Assembly (NCBI GenBank): GCA_947459055.1
Contig: CANHCG010000128.1
Span: 1-5,874 of the forward strand
Direction of reading: 5' to 3'
Length of the DNA: 5,874 nt
Source: Cytophagaceae bacterium
GTDB lineage: Bacteria > Bacteroidota > Bacteroidia > Cytophagales > Spirosomataceae
Positions 1 through 5,874 of this stretch are shown here, piece by piece (the stretch's first letter is position 1; every line of letters starts with the position of its first letter). The notes under the pieces were generated by a model. The model saw only the letters and a program-made list of their open reading frames with translations, was not told the origin of the DNA and searched no databases. Position numbers and translations under genes: made by a program.

Positions 1-2
1 AA

Positions 3-140
3 GGCTGGAAAGAAATCATCCTTGAAGCCCGCGAAAATGCAGTACCCTTTTACAAGGCACTGGGCTACTCGATTCAAAAAGAATCCTATTTGCTATTTAA
101 TGAAATTCAGCATTACACGATGACCAAATCGCTCGTTTAA
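3..140 (+). CDS. GNAT-family N-acetyltransferase, C-terminal fragment
   Basis: The frame opening at base 3 gives 45 residues and a TAA stop; the rest of the gene lies left of the window. The visible part reads as the end of a GNAT acetyltransferase fold: a beta strand (IILEAR), then the helix-strand segment [13 protein letters not shown], which matches the common 'A..FY..LGF/Y' signature of the acetyl-CoA-binding C-terminal half, then a last strand ending in HYTMTKSL, like the 'H..M.K.L' ending of many GNAT proteins. Family members move an acetyl group from acetyl-CoA to an amine; the substrate cannot be told from this fragment. It converges on bioB and the two stop codons overlap in TTAA at 137-140. 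No terminator hairpin is evident at its end. The family call is fairly sure; the specific function is unknown. Confidence 0.8.
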   Translation, partial: GWKEIILEARENAVPFYKALGYSIQKESYLLFNEIQHYTMTKSLV

Positions 141-1156
141 TGGCTATGTGCGAGTCCTTGCGCACTTGGAATTTGATTGAATTCAACACCCGCTTTTTTC
201 GCATCTTTAAATGCTTCTTTGGGTTTAATACTTAAAATTTGAAACAACTCTTGGTCTGATTTCGCATCAGGATTAGGTGTTGTCAAAAGTACATCTCCCG
301 AGAAAATGGAATTTGCCCCCGCCATGAAACAAAAAGCCTGTCCTTCGTAATTTAATTCTAGGCGGCCAGCTGATAAACGAACGGCCGACTTTGGCATCAT
401 GATGCGCGCCGTAGCTATCACTCGAACTAAATCCCACACCGAAGCCGTTTTTTGATTTTCAAATGGCGTTCCTTCAACTGGAACAAGATTATTAACCGGA
501 ACAGATTCTGGATGTTCGGGTAAATTCGCTAAGGTCAACAACATCCCGATCCGGTCTGCCGCGCTCTCCCCCATCCCGATAATTCCTCCAGAACAAACAG
601 AAATTTTAGCTTTGCGAACATTTCCTAAGGTTTCTAATCGATCCTCATAGGTCCGGGTTGAAATCACATCGTCGTAATATTCCTCTGAGGTATCAATGTT
701 GTGATTGTAGGCATATAATCCGGCGTCCTTTAACTTTTCCGCTTGTTGTTCCGATAACATACCCAGCGTACAACACACCTCCATACCCAAGGAATTTACC
801 CCTTTCACCATATCCAGTACGCGATCGAAATCTTTGTTATCACGCACTTCGCGCCAGGCGGCACCCATGCAAAAACGGGAACTTCCATTGTCTTTCGCAC
901 GAACAGCTGCTTGAATTACTTCCTCATAAGGCAATAATTTTTGCACTTTGACATTAGTATGGTAACGCGCGGCTTGGGAACAATAGGAACAATCTTCGGG
1001 GCAACCGCCCGTTTTGATCGACAATAAGGTACTAATTTGAACCTCGTTTGGGTCGTGATATTGGCGATGTACCGTCGCGGCTTGATAAACCAAATCTAAA
1101 AACGGTTGGTTGAAAATTTGTTCAACCTCCTCACGCGTCCAATTATTACGTACCAT
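137..1156 (-). CDS. bioB: Biotin synthase (radical SAM)
   Basis: BioB carries out the last step of biotin synthesis in the cytoplasm, inserting sulfur into dethiobiotin using S-adenosylmethionine and two iron-sulfur clusters. The 339-residue length is normal for the family. The radical-SAM motif CPEDCSYC supplies C52, C56 and C59 for the [4Fe-4S] cluster. The ligands of the sulfur-donating [2Fe-2S] cluster are all present: C96 (in RFCMGAAWR), C128 (EVCCTLG), C188 (SVCSGGI) and R260 (AVRLSAGR). The YNHNIDT segment at 150-156 and [10 protein letters not shown] at 222-231 are also typical. The protein therefore looks intact and active. The ATG start follows a weak AGGA four bases upstream and fits the family N-terminus. 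It begins 33 bases after the sppA stop on the same strand, so read-through is possible, but it also has its own promoter candidate. No other bio gene is visible. Its stop codon overlaps that of the convergent acetyltransferase gene. Confidence 0.98.
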   Translation of the reverse strand: MVRNNWTREEVEQIFNQPFLDLVYQAATVHRQYHDPNEVQISTLLSIKTGGCPEDCSYCSQAARYHTNVKVQKLLPYEEVIQAAVRAKDNGSSRFCMGAAWREVRDNKDFDRVLDMVKGVNSLGMEVCCTLGMLSEQQAEKLKDAGLYAYNHNIDTSEEYYDDVISTRTYEDRLETLGNVRKAKISVCSGGIIGMGESAADRIGMLLTLANLPEHPESVPVNNLVPVEGTPFENQKTASVWDLVRVIATARIMMPKSAVRLSAGRLELNYEGQAFCFMAGANSIFSGDVLLTTPNPDAKSDQELFQILSIKPKEAFKDAKKAGVEFNQIPSAQGLAHSH

Positions 1157-1173
1157 ATATTCCTATTTTTCAA

Positions 1174-1204
1174 CAAAGATAATGTCTCCTTATTGTAATT
1201 CAAT
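1174..1204 (-). promoter_or_regulatory. Candidate bioB promoter, ATTG-N19-TATCTTTG
   Basis: Read on the minus strand, TATCTTTG (1181 down to 1174) is a perfect match to the Bacteroidota -7 consensus TAnnTTTG. Exactly 19 bases upstream lies ATTG (1204 down to 1201), a -33 element one base off TTTG. The spacer and -33 box lie over the last codons and stop of sppA, so bioB could be transcribed independently of sppA. The predicted start near 1167-1170 leaves a leader of only about 11-14 bases. The assignment rests on consensus matching alone; the identical spacing in the ppa and def promoters supports it. Confidence 0.6.
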
Positions 1205-2965
1205 CAAATAAGGCATTAAAGCGAGATATCCTTCTCTTTTTTTCCAACGATTTAATTCCCAAATCGATTTCGTCCAAGGCATATTCGATTCAGCAAATTT
1301 TTGCGCCATCGAGGTTTCTGATGTGGCAGATTCCAAAATTTGATCTAAAAACGATTTTGCTTTTGGGTAAATCGCTACTTTATAACTTCCTTTTTTCAAT
1401 TTTCCTTTGGTTGCAGCTAATTCAATCGCCTTATCCAAGCCACCTAATTCATCCACTAAACCCAACGATTTAGCCTGAACGCCTGTCCAAACCCGACCGC
1501 CTGCCAGGGATTTTAATTTTTCCACTGACATATGACGTCCTGCCGCAGCTTTGGAGGTGAAGGATTCGTAGCCTTGGTCGACCATGTGCTGCACCACCGA
1601 CTTCTGAAAATCTGTTAATTCTCCGGCCGAATTCAAGAAATTTGAATTCGCATGCGTGTTGACATGATCTTGCGTAATCCCTAATTTATTGCTTAAAAAT
1701 TTATCTACATTGAGCCATTGGGCAAAAATACCAATGGAACCTGTGACAGTGGTCGGTTGGGCCACAATCGCATCCGTTCCCATCGCCATGTAATAACCAC
1801 CCGAGGCCGCATAATCAGACATCGATGCGATTATCGGTTTTACCTTCTTCGCTAATTCAATTTCCCGCCACATGATATCCGAAGCCAAGGACGAGCCTCC
1901 TGGCGAATCAATCCGTAAGACAATCGCTTTTACTGATTTATTATCTCGTAATTTTCTCAATTCCTTCACAAAATTATCGGAACCAATACTTCCGTCTCCC
2001 CCATTCGTTCCGACAATTTCCCCTTCTGCAACTAATACAGCAATTTTATCTGTACCATCTACTTTTGGACGTGGATCTTTGGCCTTCAGGAAATCTGTGA
2101 ATTTCATAAATTTCAATTCCTCCTTGGCTCCTAGGTTAGCCTTCGATTTTAACAAAGCCTCAAATTCATCCCAATAGCCTAATTTAACCATGCCCAATTG
2201 TTCCGCTTTCTTTGGATTCATCGCCAATAAGCTATCTGCGATTTGATTTAATTTTTCAGCTGGAATTCGTTTACTCTCCGATATTTTGGCAAAAATCTCC
2301 CGATTAATGGAGCCAATAAACGACTGGGTTTGCGCTCGATTCTCAGGGCTCATGTCTTCTCGTATAAAGGGCTCTACGGCTGATTTGTATTGACCCACCC
2401 GGAAAACCAAAGGTTCAATTTCTAATTTATCAAAGGCCTTTTTAAAGAACATATATTGTACAGAGATTCCATTGAAATCTAATAAGCCAGCCGGATTCAA
2501 ATAAGCCTCATTGGCCACAGAGGCTAGGTAATAGCCCTTTTCGGAATAAGAATTCGAGTATGCGTAAATAAATTTTTTGCTTGCCTTAAAGGTTTGAAGT
2601 GCTGTACGAATTTCAGATAATTGGGCATATCCCGCCATTGGAAAACTGACGTCCAAATAAATGCCTTTGACCTTCGGATCCATTCGAGCGCGCTCGATGG
2701 CCGAAAGAATTTGTATTAAACCGATTTTTTCTGTGCTTGAGAAAAATGGGTTTGGAATATCGGCAAAGGGATCATCCTCTTCGATGGAGGCATTTTCAAC
2801 CATTGGGCGATTCAGATCCAATTTCAAAATCGAATTTTCTTTTACCTCGTATTCGGACTCTCCACTCATGGCAGAGCCTATCCCAATCGTGATAAATAGA
2901 CCCAGAATTAAGAAAAGAAAAATTCCCACCAAGGTGGCTAAGCTAAATTTGACAAATTGCCACAT
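1190..2965 (-). CDS. sppA: Signal peptide peptidase SppA, long (67K) type, S49 family
   Basis: SppA is a membrane-anchored serine protease that degrades signal peptides after they are cut from exported proteins. At 591 residues this is the long, two-domain form (E. coli SppA is about 618), not the short single-domain form. One hydrophobic segment at about 7-34 is an uncleaved N-terminal anchor, placing the rest outside the cytoplasmic membrane. Two tandem S49 domains follow, roughly 85-265 and 305-505. K194, in GQYKSAVEPF of the first domain, aligns with the general-base lysine (E. coli K209). The second domain has RIDSPGGSSLASD, with S362 the likely nucleophile (E. coli S409), so both halves of the Ser/Lys dyad are present. 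DYAASGGYYMA (384-394) and TGSIGIF (408-414) are further family blocks. The start is the ATG just before the anchor; no Shine-Dalgarno is seen. It lies 102 bases downstream of ppa on the same strand, with no visible terminator between them. Confidence 0.97.
   Translation of the reverse strand: MWQFVKFSLATLVGIFLFLILGLFITIGIGSAMSGESEYEVKENSILKLDLNRPMVENASIEEDDPFADIPNPFFSSTEKIGLIQILSAIERARMDPKVKGIYLDVSFPMAGYAQLSEIRTALQTFKASKKFIYAYSNSYSEKGYYLASVANEAYLNPAGLLDFNGISVQYMFFKKAFDKLEIEPLVFRVGQYKSAVEPFIREDMSPENRAQTQSFIGSINREIFAKISESKRIPAEKLNQIADSLLAMNPKKAEQLGMVKLGYWDEFEALLKSKANLGAKEELKFMKFTDFLKAKDPRPKVDGTDKIAVLVAEGEIVGTNGGDGSIGSDNFVKELRKLRDNKSVKAIVLRIDSPGGSSLASDIMWREIELAKKVKPIIASMSDYAASGGYYMAMGTDAIVAQPTTVTGSIGIFAQWLNVDKFLSNKLGITQDHVNTHANSNFLNSAGELTDFQKSVVQHMVDQGYESFTSKAAAGRHMSVEKLKSLAGGRVWTGVQAKSLGLVDELGGLDKAIELAATKGKLKKGSYKVAIYPKAKSFLDQILESATSETSMAQKFAESNMPWTKSIWELNRWKKREGYLALMPYLIELQ
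1628..1650. repeat. 9-bp perfect inverted repeat inside sppA
   Basis: CGAATTCAA (1628-1636) and TTGAATTCG (1642-1650) are exact reverse complements separated by five bases. The arms encode the SNFLNS stretch of SppA (about residues 441-446), so the symmetry may only reflect repeated Asn/Ser/Phe codons. It could form a hairpin in the sppA mRNA. There is no adjacent T-run, so it is not a terminator. The repeat is certain; any function is not. Confidence 0.55.
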
Positions 2966-3012
2966 AAAATTTCAGTTTACAATTGAATCACAAGAATAGT
3001 ACGCTTCTTAAA

Positions 3013-3044
3013 CAAATTCTACACAAATATGTTCAAAGGCCAAA
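3013..3044 (-). promoter_or_regulatory. Weak candidate sppA promoter
   Basis: In the 102-base gap between ppa and sppA, the minus strand carries TTTG (3044 down to 3041), a 19-base spacer, then TAGAATTTG (3021 down to 3013). The -7 box has one base too many between TA and TTTG compared with TAnnTTTG. It would leave a leader of about 40 bases before the sppA ATG. The imperfect box makes this only a possibility; the alternative is transcription of sppA by read-through from ppa. Confidence 0.3.
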
Positions 3045-3067
3045 ATCTTAAAACAGCGGAACGTGGG

Positions 3068-3685
3068 CTATCCGAAATTTTTTCGGTAATCCTCGCGCGA
3101 TTGCCGAATGACTTCATGGGCAATCTCGCGCCCATAGACATCATCGATATCCACGGCGTTGGTAGTTGTTTCACCTGGCAACATTTTATAGGTCCAAAAA
3201 TAATGCCGTAAGCGTTGAACGATGTCCTTGGGTGCATCTGAAATATCCCGCCATTTTCCATAAATAGGGTCGTCTTTTAACACGGCGATGATTTTGTCGT
3301 CCGCCTCGCCTTTGTCGATCATTCGAATACCTCCAATGGGAATCGCCTGGCATAAAATATCTCCATGAGTAATTGCGCGTTCAGATAAGACCAAAATATC
3401 CAAAGGATCCCCATCGCCATGCAGAATGTCTTTTCCTGAATATTTCCGTGCTAATTCAGCGATGCCATCGGCACAATAGGTTTGTGGTAAAAAGCCATAA
3501 AGCGCGGGTACGATATTTGAGAATTTTTGTGGTCGGTCGATTTTCAAATAACCGGATTCCTTGTCAATTTCATATTTGACGGTATCCGTGGGGACAATCT
3601 CAATAAATGCAGTGACTAATTCCGGCATTTGCGCTCCGATTTGGATGCCATGCCAGGGGTGTGCTTTAAAAAAGTTACGATTCAT
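3068..3685 (-). CDS. ppa: Inorganic pyrophosphatase, family I soluble
   Basis: Ppa hydrolyses pyrophosphate to two phosphates in the cytoplasm, pulling forward reactions that release it, such as aminoacyl-tRNA and nucleic acid synthesis. The family I metal-binding signature DGDPLDILV gives D91, D93 and D96. The second acidic cluster is MIDKGEADDKIIAV, with D124, D129 and K131. Other active-site residues line up with the E. coli enzyme: E29 (FIEIVP), K37 (VKYEIDKESG), R51 (IDRP) and Y63 (ALYGFLPQTYC). At 205 residues it is longer than E. coli Ppa (about 176), with extra sequence at both ends. The ATG lies about 35 bases downstream of the predicted transcription start, and no Shine-Dalgarno is seen. 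It is divergent from def-pheT and is the first gene of a possible ppa-sppA-bioB unit. A short hairpin over its last codons lacks a T-run and does not look like a terminator. Confidence 0.98.
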   Translation of the reverse strand: MNRNFFKAHPWHGIQIGAQMPELVTAFIEIVPTDTVKYEIDKESGYLKIDRPQKFSNIVPALYGFLPQTYCADGIAELARKYSGKDILHGDGDPLDILVLSERAITHGDILCQAIPIGGIRMIDKGEADDKIIAVLKDDPIYGKWRDISDAPKDIVQRLRHYFWTYKMLPGETTTNAVDIDDVYGREIAHEVIRQSREDYRKNFG

Positions 3686-3725
3686 GAATGGGTAGATTAT
3701 TTGATGAACTTAGGCGATATGTCCG

Positions 3726-3756
3726 CAAAATTACAAAATTTTGAAATGATTGCAAT
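3726..3756 (-). promoter_or_regulatory. Candidate ppa promoter, ATTG-N19-TAATTTTG
   Basis: On the minus strand TAATTTTG (3733 down to 3726) matches the -7 consensus TAnnTTTG perfectly. ATTG (3756 down to 3753) sits exactly 19 bases upstream as the -33 element. Transcription would start near 3718-3721, giving a leader of about 35 bases. The -33 box directly abuts that of the divergent def promoter. Confidence 0.7.
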
Positions 3757-3779
3757 CCAAGGACATTTAGTTAAATTTG
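3749..3779 (+). promoter_or_regulatory. Candidate def-pheT promoter, ATTG-N19-TAAATTTG
   Basis: TAAATTTG (3772-3779) matches the Bacteroidota -7 consensus TAnnTTTG perfectly, and ATTG (3749-3752) lies exactly 19 bases upstream. Transcription would start at about 3784-3787, leaving roughly 12-15 bases before the def ATG at 3799. This placement argues against the in-frame TTG at 3784 as the translation start. The box is the mirror image of the ppa promoter about position 3752.5. Confidence 0.7.
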
Positions 3780-3798
3780 TGGTTTGAATCGATTTGTC

Positions 3799-4371
3799 AT
3801 GATATATCCCATTATACCTTACGGGGATCCAGTGTTAAGAAAGGTTGCGAAACCAATAGATTTCAGCAGTTTGGATGTCCTAAAACTGGCTGACGACATG
3901 TTTGAAACAATGTATGCAGCGAGTGGTGTGGGTTTGGCAGCCCCACAAATTGGCATGGATATTCGAATGTTTGTGGTGGATGGTCGACCGATGAATGAGG
4001 GCGAAGATGAGGAAGATAAGGATCCGACCTTGGTTGATTTTAAAAAGGTATTTGTGAATGCCACCATTTTAGATGAAACAGGGGAAGAGTGGGGATTTGA
4101 GGAAGGTTGTTTATCGATTCCGGGTATACGTGGGGAGGTTTTTAGGCCTGAATATGTCAAAATTCATTATTGGAATGAGCATGGAGATGAAAAAGAGGAA
4201 GTATTTGAGGGCTTTGCGGCACGAATCATCCAGCATGAATATGATCACATTGAAGGCATTTTGTTTACAGATCATTTAAATGTGGTTAAAAAACGCTTGA
4301 TTAAAAACAAATTAACGGACATTACACGAGGTAAGGTTTCGGTGGATTACAAAATGAAGTTGGCTCGATAA
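3799..4371 (+). CDS. def: Peptide deformylase
   Basis: Def removes the formyl group from the N-terminal methionine of new proteins as they leave the ribosome. All three family motifs are present: GVGLAAPQ (43-50), EGCLS (102-106) and QHEYDH (145-150). C104, H146 and H150 are the metal ligands, and E147 is the catalytic acid/base, so the enzyme should be active. The usual N-terminal block IPYGDPVLRKVAKPI is intact. There is an acidic loop, about 67-75, between two strands. I chose the ATG at 3799 (190 residues). The same frame extends to a TTG at 3784, but family members typically begin M-I-x-P-I just before the YGDP block, and the TTG coincides with the predicted transcription start. No Shine-Dalgarno is seen. 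pheT follows after nine bases, so the two genes should share a transcript. Confidence 0.98.
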   Translation: MIYPIIPYGDPVLRKVAKPIDFSSLDVLKLADDMFETMYAASGVGLAAPQIGMDIRMFVVDGRPMNEGEDEEDKDPTLVDFKKVFVNATILDETGEEWGFEEGCLSIPGIRGEVFRPEYVKIHYWNEHGDEKEEVFEGFAARIIQHEYDHIEGILFTDHLNVVKKRLIKNKLTDITRGKVSVDYKMKLAR

Positions 4372-4380
4372 TTAATAATA

Positions 4381-5874
4381 ATGAAGATTTCTCTTAGCTG
4401 GTTACGCGATTTTATTGACCTTTCTCAATTGCCTGAACAAGGTGCGGCGGCCGAATTGGATGTACTTTTAACCAATACGGGCCTCGAAGTGGAAGGCATC
4501 GAAGCACATGAAAAAATCCCGGGAGGTTTGCGTGGTTTTGTGGTGGGGGAGGTGATCACCTGTGAGCCATTTGAGGTCAAGGAGAAAATCTTACATGCCA
4601 CCACGGTGGATGCGGGATTGGGGGAAAATTTACAAATTGTTTGTGGCGCCTCAAATGTAGCAGCGGGTCAAAAAGTCATCGTGGCCACGCCGGGTACGCA
4701 ATTGTACGATGCCGACGGAAAGGCCTTATTTATGATAGAGCGTCGAAAAGTTTATGGTCAAATTTCGGAGGGAATGATTTGTGCGGAGGATGAAATCGGT
4801 CTAGGTAATTCACATGATGGGATTTTAGTATTGGATACGGAGGTGCCAAATGGCACACCGGCGGCCACATTTTTTCAGATACAGTCAGATTTAGTTTTGG
4901 AAATTGGGTTAACTCCGAACCGGGCGGATGCCGCGTCCCATTGGGGAGTTGCGCGGGATATTAAGGCGGTAAGTGGATTGCCTATTACCTTGCCAACGAT
5001 CACTGCGGCTAAGCAATCGGCCCAACAATTCCCTATACAAGTAGAAGTTCAAGATGCTGGTTGCACTCGTTTTTGCGGCGTGACAATCGAAGGGGTTCAA
5101 GTAGGTCCATCGCCGGATTGGTTACAAGAACGTTTGTCGGCCATTGGATTACGTCCGATTAACAACATCGTTGACATTACTAATTTCATCTGCCATGGCC
5201 TTGGCCAACCCATGCATGCTTATGATTGGCATGCGATCAAAGGCGGGAAATTAATCGTCAAAACCCTTAATCCGGGTACGGAATTTGTGACTTTAGATGG
5301 CATAACACGTAAGTTAAGTGCTGAAGAAATCATGATTTGCGATACGGAAGGGCCTATCGGAATCGCAGGTGTGATGGGAGGACAAGATTCAGGGATTCAG
5401 GATGGAACGACGCGTGTTTATTTAGAAGTGGCTCATTTTAAGCCTGAACGAATTCGAAAAGCCTCCCAAACCCATGGATTGAAGACGGATGCGTCATTCC
5501 GTTTTGAACGGGGGACAGATGTGGAAGCCAAATTATTTGCATTGGAATATGCGGTCCAACTTATTCAATCCATCGCTGGTGGAGAAGTAGCTTCAGATAT
5601 CTTAGATTATTATCCAGAAAAAGTGGTTCGATCGGAAATTAACGTGTCATTTACACGAATTCAAAACCTGATGGGGGTTGAGATTTCACCGGCGAGAATT
5701 CAGGAAATTTTGAAGGCTTTAGATTTCGAATTAGAGTCCATTTCAATGGAAGGTTGTGTGGCTTTTGCACCAGCGTATCGGGTCGATGTGACGCGTGAGG
5801 CAGATGTGGTGGAGGAAATTTTGCGAATTTATGGCTTAGATAATATTCCATTATCAGAACATTTAAGCGCTCAT
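4381..5874 (+). CDS. pheT: Phenylalanyl-tRNA synthetase beta subunit, 3' end beyond window
   Basis: PheT pairs with PheS in a cytoplasmic (alpha-beta)2 enzyme that charges tRNA-Phe; the catalytic site is in PheS, while the beta chain holds the editing site and tRNA contacts. An open frame of 498 codons reaches the window edge; full proteins are about 800 residues. It opens with the characteristic MKISLSWLRDFIDL. An EMAP-II-like tRNA-binding region follows at about 41-150 (LQIVCGASNV, SEGMICAEDEIGL). The B3/B4 editing module is at about 205-390, with NNIVDITNFICHGLGQPMHAYD (261-282), GIAGVMGG (327-334) and SFRFERGTD (372-380). A B5 domain is at about 420-488, with YRVDVTREADVVEEILRIYG. The catalytic-like core and the anticodon-binding domain are outside the window. 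The usual HPNAD-type motif is not recognisable around residues 61-77. The start lies nine bases after def with an AT-rich leader and no Shine-Dalgarno, so it is an operon partner of def. pheS is not in view. Confidence 0.98.
   Translation, partial: MKISLSWLRDFIDLSQLPEQGAAAELDVLLTNTGLEVEGIEAHEKIPGGLRGFVVGEVITCEPFEVKEKILHATTVDAGLGENLQIVCGASNVAAGQKVIVATPGTQLYDADGKALFMIERRKVYGQISEGMICAEDEIGLGNSHDGILVLDTEVPNGTPAATFFQIQSDLVLEIGLTPNRADAASHWGVARDIKAVSGLPITLPTITAAKQSAQQFPIQVEVQDAGCTRFCGVTIEGVQVGPSPDWLQERLSAIGLRPINNIVDITNFICHGLGQPMHAYDWHAIKGGKLIVKTLNPGTEFVTLDGITRKLSAEEIMICDTEGPIGIAGVMGGQDSGIQDGTTRVYLEVAHFKPERIRKASQTHGLKTDASFRFERGTDVEAKLFALEYAVQLIQSIAGGEVASDILDYYPEKVVRSEINVSFTRIQNLMGVEISPARIQEILKALDFELESISMEGCVAFAPAYRVDVTREADVVEEILRIYGLDNIPLSEHLSAH

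Noticed and set aside
148..165. Small hairpin GTGCG/CGCAC near the convergent gene ends, as a possible bidirectional terminator
   Set aside because: Only five base pairs with an eight-base loop and no T-run on either side; it lies in the bioB C-terminal codons.
658..951. Plus-strand open frame inside bioB
   Set aside because: It is antisense to a clearly intact bioB, its composition is Pro/Arg/His-rich as expected of an antisense shadow, and it resembles no domain.
2661..2999. Plus-strand open frame across the start of sppA
   Set aside because: It is antisense to the SppA anchor and first domain; its sequence has no recognisable fold and no sign of its own promoter.
3072..3086. Hairpin CCGAAA/TTTCGG at the 3' end of ppa, as a terminator
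   Set aside because: The stem is six pairs, half of them A-T, it sits before the stop codon, and no T-run follows on the minus strand.
3719..3766. Inverted pair ATGTCC (3719-3724) and GGACAT (3761-3766) as an operator
   Set aside because: The arms are only six bases and 36 apart, and their centre does not coincide with the promoter dyad; chance is a sufficient explanation.
3819..4160. Minus-strand open frame inside def
   Set aside because: It is a Ser/Pro/Thr-rich shadow of def, which carries all catalytic motifs on the plus strand.
1..5874. Mobile elements, CRISPR arrays, defence or secretion systems, tRNA/rRNA genes, riboswitches
   Set aside because: Nearly every base lies in a recognised housekeeping gene; the only gaps (33, 102, 113 and 9 bases) are too short and show only promoter-like sequence.

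Overview
The window looks like ordinary chromosomal, housekeeping DNA from a member of the Bacteroidota. The evidence is that the best promoter candidates fit the TTG(-33)/TAnnTTTG(-7) pattern typical of that phylum, that starts mostly lack Shine-Dalgarno sequences, and that the proteins read like Bacteroidota versions. A Cytophagia-type genome is my guess within the phylum, but the sequence alone does not prove it. Base composition and codon use look uniform by eye. I see no mobile element, prophage, CRISPR array, tRNA or rRNA, and no sign of an undescribed multi-gene system.

Layout. Positions 3-140 (+) hold the tail of a GNAT-type acetyltransferase. It converges on bioB (biotin synthase, 137-1156, -), and the two stop codons share the four bases TTAA. 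Upstream of bioB on the same strand are sppA (signal peptide peptidase, 1190-2965, -) and ppa (inorganic pyrophosphatase, 3068-3685, -). These three genes could be read as one ppa-sppA-bioB transcript, but bioB also has its own good promoter candidate overlapping the end of sppA. A 113-bp divergent region (3686-3798) separates ppa from def (peptide deformylase, 3799-4371, +). Nine bases after def comes pheT (phenylalanyl-tRNA synthetase beta chain, from 4381, +), which runs off the right edge after 498 codons.

How the genes relate. def and pheT are both translation genes (start of protein maturation, tRNA charging) and are almost certainly co-transcribed. Ppa removes the pyrophosphate released by aminoacyl-tRNA synthetases such as PheRS, so its divergent pairing with def-pheT makes metabolic sense. 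SppA clears cleaved signal peptides in the membrane. BioB makes the biotin cofactor and stands apart from any other bio gene in view.

The most noteworthy structure is regulatory. The ppa and def promoters are arranged in exact mirror symmetry about position 3752.5: two perfect TAnnTTTG boxes, two 19-nt spacers, and the two -33 motifs fused into one palindrome, ATTGCAAT. The bioB promoter candidate has the same ATTG-N19-TAnnTTTG form.
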